Assembly (NCBI GenBank): GCA_015066245.1
Contig: SVOS01000005.1
Coordinates: forward strand, 26,166-90,165
Direction of reading: 5' to 3'
Source of the DNA: Oscillospiraceae bacterium
GTDB taxonomy: Bacteria; Bacillota; Clostridia; Oscillospirales; Acutalibacteraceae
Length of the DNA: 64,000 nucleotides
Positions 17,159-24,436 of the stretch are shown piece after piece. Made by a program: the position numbers and the translations under genes. The notes beneath the pieces were generated by a model that worked only from the letters and a program-made list of their open reading frames with translations, did not search any database and was not told the DNA's origin. Every line of letters begins with the position of its first letter. Positions within the stretch are counted from its first letter, which is position 1.

Positions 17159-18856
17159 ATGGCAGAGGATAAAAAGGTTTTAAATAATGAAGAAACAGAA
17201 GCTATGTCTTCTAACTTCATTCACGATTTTATAGACGAAGATATTGCCGAAGGCGGTCGTTATGAGGGTAAAAAGGTTCACACACGTTTTCCACCCGAGC
17301 CCAACGGCTATCTTCATATCGGACACGCAAAGGCTATCTGCATTGACTTTGGTACTGCAGAGAAATACGGCGGTCTTTGCAATCTGAGAATGGATGACAC
17401 CAACCCCACAAAAGAGGATGTAGAGTACGTTGAGGCTATCAAAGAGGATATCAAGTGGTTAGGTTACGACTGGGACGACAGATTCTACTATGCATCCGAC
17501 TACTTTGAAGATATGTACAAGTTCGCACTTGAGCTTATCGAAAAGGGCCTTGCTTATGTTTGCGAGCTTAACGCAGAGCAGATGAGAGAATACAGAGGCG
17601 ACCTTTCTACTCCTGCAAAGAGTCCTTTCCGTGACAGACCCGTTGAGGAAAGCCTTGATTTATTCAAGAGAATGAGAGCAGGCGAATTTGAGGACGGCTC
17701 TATGACACTTCGCGCAAAGATTGACCTTGCATCCGGCAACTTCAATATGCGTGACCCTGTTATCTACAGAATTAACAGACTTCCTCATCACCGTCAGGGC
17801 ACAAAATGGTGCATCTATCCCATGTACGATTTTGCTCATCCCATTGAGGACGCTATGGAGGGCATTACTCACAGCCTTTGCTCTCTTGAGTTTGAAGACC
17901 ACAGACCCCTTTATGATTGGGTAATCAATAACGTTTCTGTTCCTGCAAAGCCCAGACAGATTGAGTTTGCTCGTCTTGGCATCAACAACACAGTTATGTC
18001 CAAGAGAAAGCTCAGAGCTCTTGTAGAAGAAGGCTATGTTCGCGGCTGGGATGACCCCAGAATGCCCACACTCTGCGGTTTAAGACGCAGAGGTTATACA
18101 CCTCGTTCAATCCGCAACTTTACCGACAGAAACGGTGTTTCCAAGGTTAACTCTATTGTTGAGTACGCCTTCCTTGAGCATTGCCTGAGAGAAGACCTTA
18201 ACGAAACTGCTCAGCGTGCAATGGCAGTGGTTCGTCCTGTTAAGCTTGTTATCGAAAACTATCCCGAAGGTCTTACAGAAGAATTTGAGGTTGAGAACAA
18301 CCCAAACCGCGTTGAAGACGGTAACAGAGTAATCACATTCTCAAAAGAGTGCTTTATTGAGGCTGACGACTTTATGGAGGAGCCTATCAAGGGATATCAG
18401 AGACTTTTCCCCGGCAACGAAGTTCGCCTTAAGTCTGCATATATCGTAAAATGTACAGGTTGCAAAAAAGACGACGAGGGCAACGTGGTTGAGGTTTATG
18501 CAACATACGACCCCGAGACAAAGGGCGGCAATACCCCCGACGGCAGAAAGGTAAGAGGTACTATCCATTGGGTAGATGCCAACAATTGTGTTGATGCAGA
18601 GGTAAGACTTTACTCAAACCTCTTTACGGTTGCTGATCCCGACACAGGCGACAAAAACTTCCTTGATTATCTCAATCCCGACTCTCTTGAGGTTGTGGAG
18701 GGTGCAAAGCTTGAGAAATCTTTAGCTAATGCAAAGCTAGGCGACGGCTTCCAGTTTATGCGTTTAGGTTACTTCTGTGTAGATAAAGACAGCACACCCG
18801 ACAAGCTTATTTTCAACCGCAGCGTGTCCCTCAAGGACGGATTCAAGAAGAAATAA
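17159..18856 (+). CDS. glnS: Glutaminyl-tRNA synthetase
   Basis: Directly charges tRNA-Gln with glutamine. It is 565 residues, close to the E. coli length. The class I signature is [15 protein letters not shown] at about 43-57, and the second is VMSKRKL near 280. Two beta-barrel anticodon domains follow, including CTGCKK and [11 protein letters not shown]. Most Firmicutes lack GlnRS and amidate Glu-tRNA-Gln with GatCAB, so this gene marks a lineage that acquired GlnRS. AAAGGAGAT lies 10 nt upstream. It is co-transcribed with gltX and an SDR gene 3 nt downstream. Confidence 0.97.
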   Translation: MAEDKKVLNNEETEAMSSNFIHDFIDEDIAEGGRYEGKKVHTRFPPEPNGYLHIGHAKAICIDFGTAEKYGGLCNLRMDDTNPTKEDVEYVEAIKEDIKWLGYDWDDRFYYASDYFEDMYKFALELIEKGLAYVCELNAEQMREYRGDLSTPAKSPFRDRPVEESLDLFKRMRAGEFEDGSMTLRAKIDLASGNFNMRDPVIYRINRLPHHRQGTKWCIYPMYDFAHPIEDAMEGITHSLCSLEFEDHRPLYDWVINNVSVPAKPRQIEFARLGINNTVMSKRKLRALVEEGYVRGWDDPRMPTLCGLRRRGYTPRSIRNFTDRNGVSKVNSIVEYAFLEHCLREDLNETAQRAMAVVRPVKLVIENYPEGLTEEFEVENNPNRVEDGNRVITFSKECFIEADDFMEEPIKGYQRLFPGNEVRLKSAYIVKCTGCKKDDEGNVVEVYATYDPETKGGNTPDGRKVRGTIHWVDANNCVDAEVRLYSNLFTVADPDTGDKNFLDYLNPDSLEVVEGAKLEKSLANAKLGDGFQFMRLGYFCVDKDSTPDKLIFNRSVSLKDGFKKK

Positions 18857-18859
18857 GAT

Positions 18860-19591
18860 ATGAAGACAGCAGTTATTACAGGTGCCGCCAAAGGCATTGG
18901 TGCGGCAATTGCCGTAGCCTTTGCCAAGGCTGGCTACAAGGTAGTTATAAATTACAACAAAAGCGAAGAACGCGCCAGAACTCTGTGTCAGATTTTAAAC
19001 GACACATATCCTACTGAGGCGGTGTGCATCAAAGGTGATGTGTCAACCCCCGACGGTGCCAAAAAGCTTATTTCTGAGGCAGTTACCGCTTTTGGTGACA
19101 TTGATGTTCTGGTTAACAACGCAGGCATCGCCCAGCAGAAGCTTTTCACCGATATTACAGACGAAGATTGGGGTAAAATGATCAGCACCAATTTAAGCTC
19201 TGTGTTTTATGTAAGCCGCGAGGCACTGCCCTTTATGATTTCGAAGAAAAGTGGCAGTATCGTCAACATAAGCTCTATCTGGGGCGAGACAGGCGGCTCC
19301 TGCGAGGTACACTACAGTGCCGCAAAAGCAGGTGTTATCGGCTTGACCAAAGCTTTGGCAAAAGAGGTTGCACCCTCGGGTGTTACGGTTAACTGCGTGT
19401 GTCCCGGTGTTATCAAGACAGATATGCTTAATTCCTTTACCGAGGATGACCTTAAGGCACTGATCGACGAAACTCCAGTTATGAGGTTAGGCTCTCCCAA
19501 GGATGTTGCCGATGCGGTTTATTATCTTGCAACAAATTCGGGATTTGTGACCGGTCAGGTTTTGGGTGTTAACGGCGGAATGTATGTGTAA
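18860..19591 (+). CDS. SDR oxidoreductase, FabG-like
   Basis: A 243-residue classical short-chain dehydrogenase/reductase. It has the cofactor motif TGAAKGIG at about 7-14, the NNAG motif near 85, the catalytic Ser in VNISSIWG, and the YSAAK catalytic Tyr/Lys at about 151-155. The C-terminus VTGQVLGVNGG is typical of 3-oxoacyl-ACP reductase (FabG), which reduces 3-ketoacyl-ACP with NADPH. The gene is not in a fatty-acid cluster but follows glnS by 3 nt, so the substrate is uncertain. Confidence 0.88.
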   Translation: MKTAVITGAAKGIGAAIAVAFAKAGYKVVINYNKSEERARTLCQILNDTYPTEAVCIKGDVSTPDGAKKLISEAVTAFGDIDVLVNNAGIAQQKLFTDITDEDWGKMISTNLSSVFYVSREALPFMISKKSGSIVNISSIWGETGGSCEVHYSAAKAGVIGLTKALAKEVAPSGVTVNCVCPGVIKTDMLNSFTEDDLKALIDETPVMRLGSPKDVADAVYYLATNSGFVTGQVLGVNGGMYV

Positions 19592-19603
19592 GAAGGTAAT
19601 GTT

Positions 19604-20128
19604 ATGAAAAAAACACTTAATATATTCTGGATAATTTCTGCGATTTTTCTTGCATTGGCAGCTTTGTGGGGTGTTGTAACAGGCCTTTCGGATGTTATGG
19701 CTCCCATTACAGTTGGCGGAATATCGCTGATTATTTTCGGAGTTATCAGCGTCCTTGCGGCTTTTACTGCAGGACTTAAGGCAAATGGCTCGGGCTGGCT
19801 TCTTTTTGACGGAGTAATTTCCTTTGTCTGCGGTTTAGCCTGTGTGTTCTGGTATGTGGATGCAACTCTGTTTATGGTGGAGCTTATCTATATTCTGGGT
19901 ATCTGGCTTATGATGCTGGGAATTTCACAGATAAGCAGAGCAGGCAGACTTGGAAAATCCTCAGCAGGTAAAATTCTGATGAAGGTTACAGGCTACCTTG
20001 GAATTTTAGGCGGTATGACCTTGTTTGTACGCCCGATTTACGAGCTTATGCCTTTTTCTCAGTACGGAGTTTCATTCTTGCTTATTACATCGGCAATTAT
20101 GGTGATTTTCCGTTGTTTTGCTCGTTAG
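19604..20128 (+). CDS. HdeD/DUF308-like membrane protein
   Basis: A 174-residue integral membrane protein with about six hydrophobic helices, including VMAPITVGGISLIIFGV and LIYILGIWLMMLGISQI. This resembles the HdeD/DUF308 family, whose members are linked to acid or envelope stress in enterobacteria but are not characterised in Clostridia. GAAGGTAATG precedes the ATG, 12 nt after the SDR gene. Its TAG stop lies inside the first hairpin of a 73-nt structured repeat, described separately. Function is not predictable beyond membrane location. Confidence 0.75.
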   Translation: MKKTLNIFWIISAIFLALAALWGVVTGLSDVMAPITVGGISLIIFGVISVLAAFTAGLKANGSGWLLFDGVISFVCGLACVFWYVDATLFMVELIYILGIWLMMLGISQISRAGRLGKSSAGKILMKVTGYLGILGGMTLFVRPIYELMPFSQYGVSFLLITSAIMVIFRCFAR

Positions 20129-20193
20129 CCACGAGAAGGCAATTCGCCTTTGGATAGGTTTCAAATTGAGGCAACCTGTCGTCAACGGCGGAT
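20121..20193 (+). repeat. 73-nt structured intergenic element, copy 1
   Basis: It begins with CTCGTTAGCCACGAG (a 5-bp hairpin that includes the stop codon of the upstream gene), continues with CGCCTTTGGATAGGTT, a 12-nt loop and AACCTGTC, and ends in CAACGGCGGAT. A second copy of exactly the same length lies on the minus strand at 38065-38137. Ungapped comparison gives 50 identities in 73, and the ten positions 41-50, inside the main loop, all differ. Predicted pairs: GATAGGTT with AACCTGTC, and TCGCC with GGCGG outside it. I know no family that matches. Confidence 0.7.
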
Positions 20194-20237
20194 TTGTTTA
20201 GAAACTAAACAACCATAATGCGGTTAAAAGAATTTCG

Positions 20238-20261
20238 GCACACTTCAAAAATGAGGTGTGC
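20238..20261 (+). terminator. Intrinsic terminator
   Basis: GCACACTTC (20238-20246) pairs with GAGGTGTGC (20253-20261, one G-T pair), followed by TTTTTATTTT. It probably ends the gltX to DUF308 operon. Confidence 0.8.
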
Positions 20262-20293
20262 TTTTTATTTTCACTAAATGCTTAAATAACAAG

Positions 20294-20319
20294 TGTAGGG
20301 ACAGGCGTCCCTGCGATAA
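20294..20319. repeat. Short palindromic intergenic repeat
   Basis: The inverted repeat GGGAC-AGGC-GTCCC (20298-20311) has the flanks TGTA and TGCGATAA. The right flank resembles the CCCTACGATAA that follows the palindrome at 37957-37980, suggesting a REP-like family. Confidence 0.45.
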
Positions 20320-20414
20320 TATGAAATGCTTTCTGTCAAATGTTGAAATCGTTGATTTATTATGACAAGCTTGATATAATATTATCATACCTAAACCAGC
20401 GAAAGGAGTAAGCT

Positions 20415-20963
20415 ATGTTTAAAGACAAGTTTTTTCTAAGAAACCTTATAGGCTTTACTGCTGCTTCTATTGCAATAATGTTTTTTGCTTTGTATAGTTT
20501 TGCTCCTCTCTCTAAAGACCAACTGATAAAGGTCGAAACTTCTATAAACTTGGTTCAAAAAAACAAAGAAATGCGTGTTGATTGGATAACATTTTATGAT
20601 GAAAATGGTGGCAAGTACTACTGCCACGAAAATCTGCTGGAAAGTTAAGAAAGTACATCTGCTTTTGCTGATATCTTGAACAAAGAATATATAGGCGAAA
20701 CTCTCCGCATTTACTACACCGACCACATAGATTTAATTCCCTTTAATATCCCGCGATTCTGGGGCTTCAACCGAGTAGCTGCTATTGAATGTGGTGACGA
20801 GATTTTAGTAAACCTTGATACTTATAATTCTGTAAACAAAGAACAGTTAATCGCTTGGACAGTTATTGCCGTCATTCTGCTTATATTTGCAACAGGACCG
20901 TTTGTTGCAGAAAGAATTTTTGAAATCTCTGCCGACAGAAAAAACAAAAAAGACCGCCCTTGA
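20415..20963 (+). pseudogene. Membrane protein gene interrupted by in-frame TAA
   Basis: One reading frame of 183 codons is interrupted by a single TAA at 20646-20648. Before it are 77 residues with an N-terminal membrane segment (about 8-30) ending in YYCHENLLES; after it, with no frame change, the sequence resumes at ESTSAFADILNKEYIGE and continues through a second membrane segment (near codons 152-172) to a TGA at 20961. The two parts read as one protein, a membrane-anchored extracytoplasmic domain with helices at both ends, of unknown family. A ribosome site, GAAAGGAG, precedes the ATG. The stop could be a real nonsense mutation or a base error. The second half also has an ATG at 20676, but I see no good ribosome site for it. 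Confidence 0.7.
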
Positions 20964-20981
20964 GTACAAAAAGCTCAAGGG
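20957..20981 (+). terminator. Intrinsic terminator
   Basis: CCCTTGAG (20957-20964) pairs with CTCAAGGG (20974-20981), with TCTTTTGC after it. The stop codon of the broken membrane gene lies in the left arm. Confidence 0.75.
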
Positions 20982-21033
20982 TCTTTTGCTATAACCTACA
21001 AATCCAAGTATCAATATTTAGAACATCCGTTAA

Positions 21034-21062
21034 TTGACATATTATTTATGAGTTGATAATAT
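21034..21062 (+). promoter_or_regulatory. Promoter of the lipoprotein gene
   Basis: TTGACA (21034-21039), 17-nt spacer, TAATAT (21057-21062); GAGGAGG follows before the ATG at 21095. Confidence 0.6.
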
Positions 21063-21094
21063 AGAATTAAAGAATATATGAGGAGGTTTTAAGC

Positions 21095-22075
21095 ATGAAA
21101 AGATTTTTTGCGGTATTTCTGGCGGCAATTCTGATGCTTGGTCTTTGTGCTTGCGGTTCAGGCGGCAACACCACAGGCACAGGTGCAAACGAAGGCAACA
21201 AGGCGGTTATAGCCGAGGAACTTCAGGGCAAATGGTATGGCCCTAACTCAAAGCCTCAGCTTGATATTAACGCTGACGGCACCGGTAAAATCACCTTAAA
21301 TGATGAAACCTTTGACGCAACCTTTACTGCTGAAAATAATGTTTTCACAGCCGTTTCTGATAGCTATTACCTCTCTGGAGATTACACCTTGGAAAGCGAA
21401 AAGCTTATTGTAAAGTTAAGCTTTGAAGACAAGGAGTACAAAGTTATTTTTACCCGAACACCCGTAGAGCTTCCCGATGACTCTTTCATTTACATCTTCG
21501 GCGACGAAACCTATGAGATTAACTTTAACGAGGGCGAAATCATCCTCTCTCAGTTCCCGCCTGAGGACGACCCGCCTATAATTGAGGTTTACTTTGAATA
21601 CATTACCGAAACAATTATCCACGTACACCCACAGCCTCCGATTTTTGAGGATGAAGTTACAATTATTCAGCCGTCCAATACGGGCGGTTTCCCCCATCCT
21701 GAAGAAATTGATATAAGCGTAAAAGAAGAACCACAGATTATCATAAACGGCGACCCTACCCCGGGTTACATTTCAAACGACGATATCACCGGCACCTGGA
21801 CAACTGTGCAGGACGGCACAGTTTCTATATTCGGAGTAACAAACTCTGCAACCGTTCCCATTACATACACTTTCAATGCCGACGGCACCGGCACCATACT
21901 TGCAATGGGCATTATCTCCGGAACTATGACCTACTCTGTTGAAAACGGCGTGCTTAACCTGACAGTTTCAATGCTTGGCGATACCGAATCAGGCACAGGA
22001 TATGTAAAGCGTGCAGGCGACAAGCTTTTAATCAGGAATATAGACGACGAAATTGAGATTTTAACAAGACAATAA
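21095..22075 (+). CDS. Lipoprotein with two lipocalin-like repeats
   Basis: A 326-residue lipoprotein. The signal peptide ends in the lipobox GLCACG, with the lipidated cysteine at about residue 20. Two related domains follow: LQGKWYGPNS with LDINADGTGKI (about 43-130), and ITGTWTTVQDG with YTFNADGTGTI (about 227-326). This G-x-W plus NADGTG pattern is seen in lipocalin-like or DUF5640-type domains of Clostridia. Between them is an acidic, proline-rich linker (about 135-215). It should be anchored to the outer face of the membrane; ligand and role are unknown. It has its own promoter, a strong GAGGAGG site and a downstream terminator. Confidence 0.8.
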   Translation: MKRFFAVFLAAILMLGLCACGSGGNTTGTGANEGNKAVIAEELQGKWYGPNSKPQLDINADGTGKITLNDETFDATFTAENNVFTAVSDSYYLSGDYTLESEKLIVKLSFEDKEYKVIFTRTPVELPDDSFIYIFGDETYEINFNEGEIILSQFPPEDDPPIIEVYFEYITETIIHVHPQPPIFEDEVTIIQPSNTGGFPHPEEIDISVKEEPQIIINGDPTPGYISNDDITGTWTTVQDGTVSIFGVTNSATVPITYTFNADGTGTILAMGIISGTMTYSVENGVLNLTVSMLGDTESGTGYVKRAGDKLLIRNIDDEIEILTRQ

Positions 22076-22114
22076 TTACTCACCCTTAAGTAAAAACAAA
22101 CCCAACAAACTAAA

Positions 22115-22151
22115 AAAGAGAAGTCCCTTATTTACTAAGAGGCTTCTCTTT
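22115..22151 (+). terminator. Intrinsic terminator
   Basis: AAAGAGAAG (22115-22123) pairs with CTTCTCTTT (22143-22151); an inner CCTTA/TAAG pairing extends it, and a T run follows. It ends the lipoprotein gene. Confidence 0.85.
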
Positions 22152-22230
22152 AATTTTTTTGTAGTGATATGTTAACTTTGTCAGCGTGTTATTTTTGCTC
22201 TGCAAAAGTGATATTGAAACCAAGCGTTTT

Positions 22231-22331
22231 CAGTGGTATTTTATTCTGCTCGAAAACTCGCAAAGCGAATAACACTCGGCATCAGCCGAATACCACTGCT
22301 AAGCAATAAAACTCGCCATCAGCGAATAAAA
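22231..22331. repeat. Array of tandem mini-hairpins within a larger inverted repeat
   Basis: The 305-bp gap at 22076-22380 holds a terminator, this array and another hairpin. The array has four imperfect units: CTCGCAAAGCGAATAACA (from 22258), CTCGGCATCAGCCGAATACCA (from 22275, first 20 nt are diagnostic), CTGCTAAGCAATAAAA (from 22296) and CTCGCCATCAGCGAATAAAA (from 22312). Each is a tiny hairpin. CAGTGGTATT (22231-22240) also pairs with AATACCACTG (22289-22298), enclosing the first two. No coding potential was seen. Confidence 0.6.
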
Positions 22332-22334
22332 CTT

Positions 22335-22363
22335 ATGCGAAATGCTCTAAGAACATTTCGCAT
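22335..22363 (-). terminator. Hairpin, probable terminator of the 22381 gene
   Basis: ATGCGAAATG (22335-22344) pairs perfectly with CATTTCGCAT (22354-22363). On the minus strand AAGTTTTATT follows, so it may stop transcription of the gene ending at 22381. Confidence 0.6.
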
Positions 22364-22380
22364 ATACTCAAGGGTTATTT

Positions 22381-22800
22381 TTATATTACGATATTAACTT
22401 TGAACTCCCCACGGCATTTGGGGCAGCGTACGGTGTGTTTGCCGCGTCTGCGCTTTAGCCTTAATGTAGCTTTGCAGTATTTGCACTTTCTGTAGCGGTG
22501 GGTTTTTATGTCGCGGATTTTGTTCTTCTGAAGTTTGAAGAAGTTTTTTACAGCGTTCCAGATTTTAAGATATCCTGCGTTTTCTCTCTGCCTTCTGTAG
22601 GTGTTTTTTGAGAGAATTCTGAAGAAAGCATAAATAAGTATAAGAAGCTGAAATATATAAAGTCCCAGCGACACCCAGTAGTGCCATACAAACATATTGG
22701 CAGTAGAAACAACAAGGGCAGATATAATGAGGAAAAACGAGAAAGAGTCCATTCCGTTTCTGCCGTACATAAATCGCTGAAGTTTAGCCATAAATCCCAT
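22381..22800 (-). CDS. Two-helix membrane protein with zinc-ribbon tail
   Basis: A 139-residue protein. Two hydrophobic helices (about 18-36 and 43-62) are followed by a strongly basic region (about 65-105) and a C-terminal zinc ribbon, CKYCKATL and CPKCRGEF (about 107-134). The ribosome site AGGAG lies 8 nt before the ATG at 22800. This architecture, with the ribbon in the cytoplasm, is common in ruminococci and not characterised. It stands alone, divergent from metF. Its zinc-ribbon and two-helix layout recalls the gene at 14232, with the parts in the same order. Confidence 0.75.
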   Translation of the reverse strand: MGFMAKLQRFMYGRNGMDSFSFFLIISALVVSTANMFVWHYWVSLGLYIFQLLILIYAFFRILSKNTYRRQRENAGYLKIWNAVKNFFKLQKNKIRDIKTHRYRKCKYCKATLRLKRRRGKHTVRCPKCRGEFKVNIVI

Positions 22801-22932
22801 TCTGTAATCTCCTAAATAATCTTATGAGTTAATTGTATCACTGAATTAAGTCGAAAACAACATTTTTTCGTAAACAATATATGAACTGAATATTTAAGAC
22901 GAATTCTTTTATTGTTTATAATAATGTATACT

Positions 22933-22961
22933 TTGACATGTACCTCTATACTTGCTATAAT
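22933..22961 (+). promoter_or_regulatory. Consensus promoter of the metF-metH operon
   Basis: A perfect TTGACA (22933-22938), a 17-nt spacer and a perfect TATAAT (22956-22961). The leader to the ATG at 22983 is only about 21 nt, so no SAM riboswitch is present. Confidence 0.9.
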
Positions 22962-22982
22962 TATATAATCGGAGGTGTTTTT

Positions 22983-23852
22983 ATGAAGCTTAAAGAGCTT
23001 TTTTCTCTCACAAAACCTACGCTGAGCTTTGAGGTGTTTCCTCCCAAGGCTCAGGATTCTTTTGAAAAAGTAAAGGGAGCAGTAGGTGAGATTGCCGACC
23101 TTAAGCCCCACTATATGAGTGTTACCTATGGCGCAGGCGGTGGCACCAGCGATTTTACCGTAAAAATTGCTGAAGAAATCGAGAAAAATCACGGAGTTAC
23201 GGCACTTGCACATCTTACCTGTGTTTCGTCAAGCAAAGAGCGTGTTAAGTCTCAGCTTTTGCAGATAAAAGAGGCAGGTATAGAGAATATATTGGCACTT
23301 CGTGGCGATATCCCAAAAGATGCCGAAAAAGGCGAGTGGGGCGCATACAGATATGCATCTGAGCTTATTGAGGAAATCAGAAAATACGGCGATTTCTGCA
23401 TTGGCGGTGCTTGCTATCCCGAGGGCCACACAGAATGTGAAACTTTGGACGAAGATATCAAAAATATCGCAAAAAAGGTAGAGGCAGGCTGCGAGTTTCT
23501 GACTACTCAGATGTTTTTTGACAACGAGATTTTGTATTCATATATAGACAAGCTTCGTAAAAAAGGCATTTTTGTGCCCGTTGTGGCAGGAATTATGCCC
23601 ATTACAAATGCAAAGCAGATTATGCGTGCCTGCGAGCTTTCGGGCACGGTTCTTCCCAAGAGATTCATAAAAATTGCCGAGCGATACGGCGACAAACCTG
23701 CGGCTATGGCACAGGCAGGTATTGCTTATGCTACGGAGCAGATTATCGACCTTTATGCGAATGGTATTAAAAATGTTCATGTTTACTCTATGAACAAGCC
23801 CGAAGTAGCACGAAAAATCCAGGAAAATCTTTCGGAGATTATAAATGATTAA
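22983..23852 (+). CDS. metF: Methylenetetrahydrofolate reductase
   Basis: Reduces 5,10-methylene-THF to 5-methyl-THF, the methyl donor for MetH, as a cytoplasmic flavoprotein. It is 289 residues, the usual MetF size. Landmarks are SFEVFPPK near the N-terminus, VTYGAGGG (about 44-51), LRGDIPKD, the CIGGACYPEGH stretch (about 139-149) and FLTTQMFFD. I use the ATG at 22983 after GGAGGTG (22972-22978); the upstream in-frame ATG at 22938 lies within the promoter. The gene overlaps the next by 8 nt, giving a metF, activation-protein, metH operon. Confidence 0.96.
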   Translation: MKLKELFSLTKPTLSFEVFPPKAQDSFEKVKGAVGEIADLKPHYMSVTYGAGGGTSDFTVKIAEEIEKNHGVTALAHLTCVSSSKERVKSQLLQIKEAGIENILALRGDIPKDAEKGEWGAYRYASELIEEIRKYGDFCIGGACYPEGHTECETLDEDIKNIAKKVEAGCEFLTTQMFFDNEILYSYIDKLRKKGIFVPVVAGIMPITNAKQIMRACELSGTVLPKRFIKIAERYGDKPAAMAQAGIAYATEQIIDLYANGIKNVHVYSMNKPEVARKIQENLSEIIND

Positions 23853-24435
23853 AAAGATAGAAGTGCCTTTTTCTGAGCTTGAGATTTCACAGTCAGAGGC
23901 ATTAAGATACGCAGGAGTAAAAGGAGAAGCCCACGAGAGCTTGCTGAAGCTTTATGACAAAGCTTATGCTCTTTTGGGTGAGTTTGCAAAGCCAAGAGCG
24001 GTGTATAAATGCATTGATGTCAGCTATTTTGAGGGTGGAGTTTATCTTGATAAGGACAAAATAGAAAGTCTGGGGCTCAAAAAGTTTCTTAAGGGTGCAG
24101 AGCGTTGTGCCTTGCTGGCGGCTACGGCTGGGTTGGAGGCAGACAGACTTATCACCAGATATTCTATGGTTGAGCCCTCTATGGCACTTATGATAGACGC
24201 CATTGCAGGAGCTACTGTAGAGGCACTTTGCAACAAATTGTGTGCAGGTTGCTTTGCAACCGAGCCTCAACGAAGATTTTCGCCAGGTTACGGAGATTTC
24301 CCCCTTGATTATCAGCGAAAAATTGTTGAGATTTTATCGGCACCTCTTAATATCGGAGTGAATCTTACAGCCTCTATAATGCTTACCCCTTCAAAATCCG
24401 TTACAGCGGTTGTACCTCTGAAAGGATGTAATTAA
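23845..24435 (+). CDS. Stand-alone MetH activation-domain protein
   Basis: A 196-residue protein matching the vitamin B12-dependent methionine synthase activation domain. In E. coli this domain is the C-terminus of MetH and binds SAM to re-methylate oxidised cobalamin. Here it is a separate gene, as in Thermotoga and many Clostridia, whose MetH lacks the domain. Visible marks are the N-terminal ALRYAGVKGEA, the central YSMVEPSMALMIDAIAGA, and the C-terminal RRFSPGYGDFPLDYQ, the usual SAM-contacting RxSPGYGD motif. It overlaps metF by 8 nt and is 1 nt from metH. Confidence 0.9.
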   Translation: MIKKIEVPFSELEISQSEALRYAGVKGEAHESLLKLYDKAYALLGEFAKPRAVYKCIDVSYFEGGVYLDKDKIESLGLKKFLKGAERCALLAATAGLEADRLITRYSMVEPSMALMIDAIAGATVEALCNKLCAGCFATEPQRRFSPGYGDFPLDYQRKIVEILSAPLNIGVNLTASIMLTPSKSVTAVVPLKGCN

Positions 24436-24436
24436 G

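Noticed and set aside
22231..22363. CRISPR array
   Set aside because: The repeats are short, imperfect and directly adjacent, with no unique spacers.
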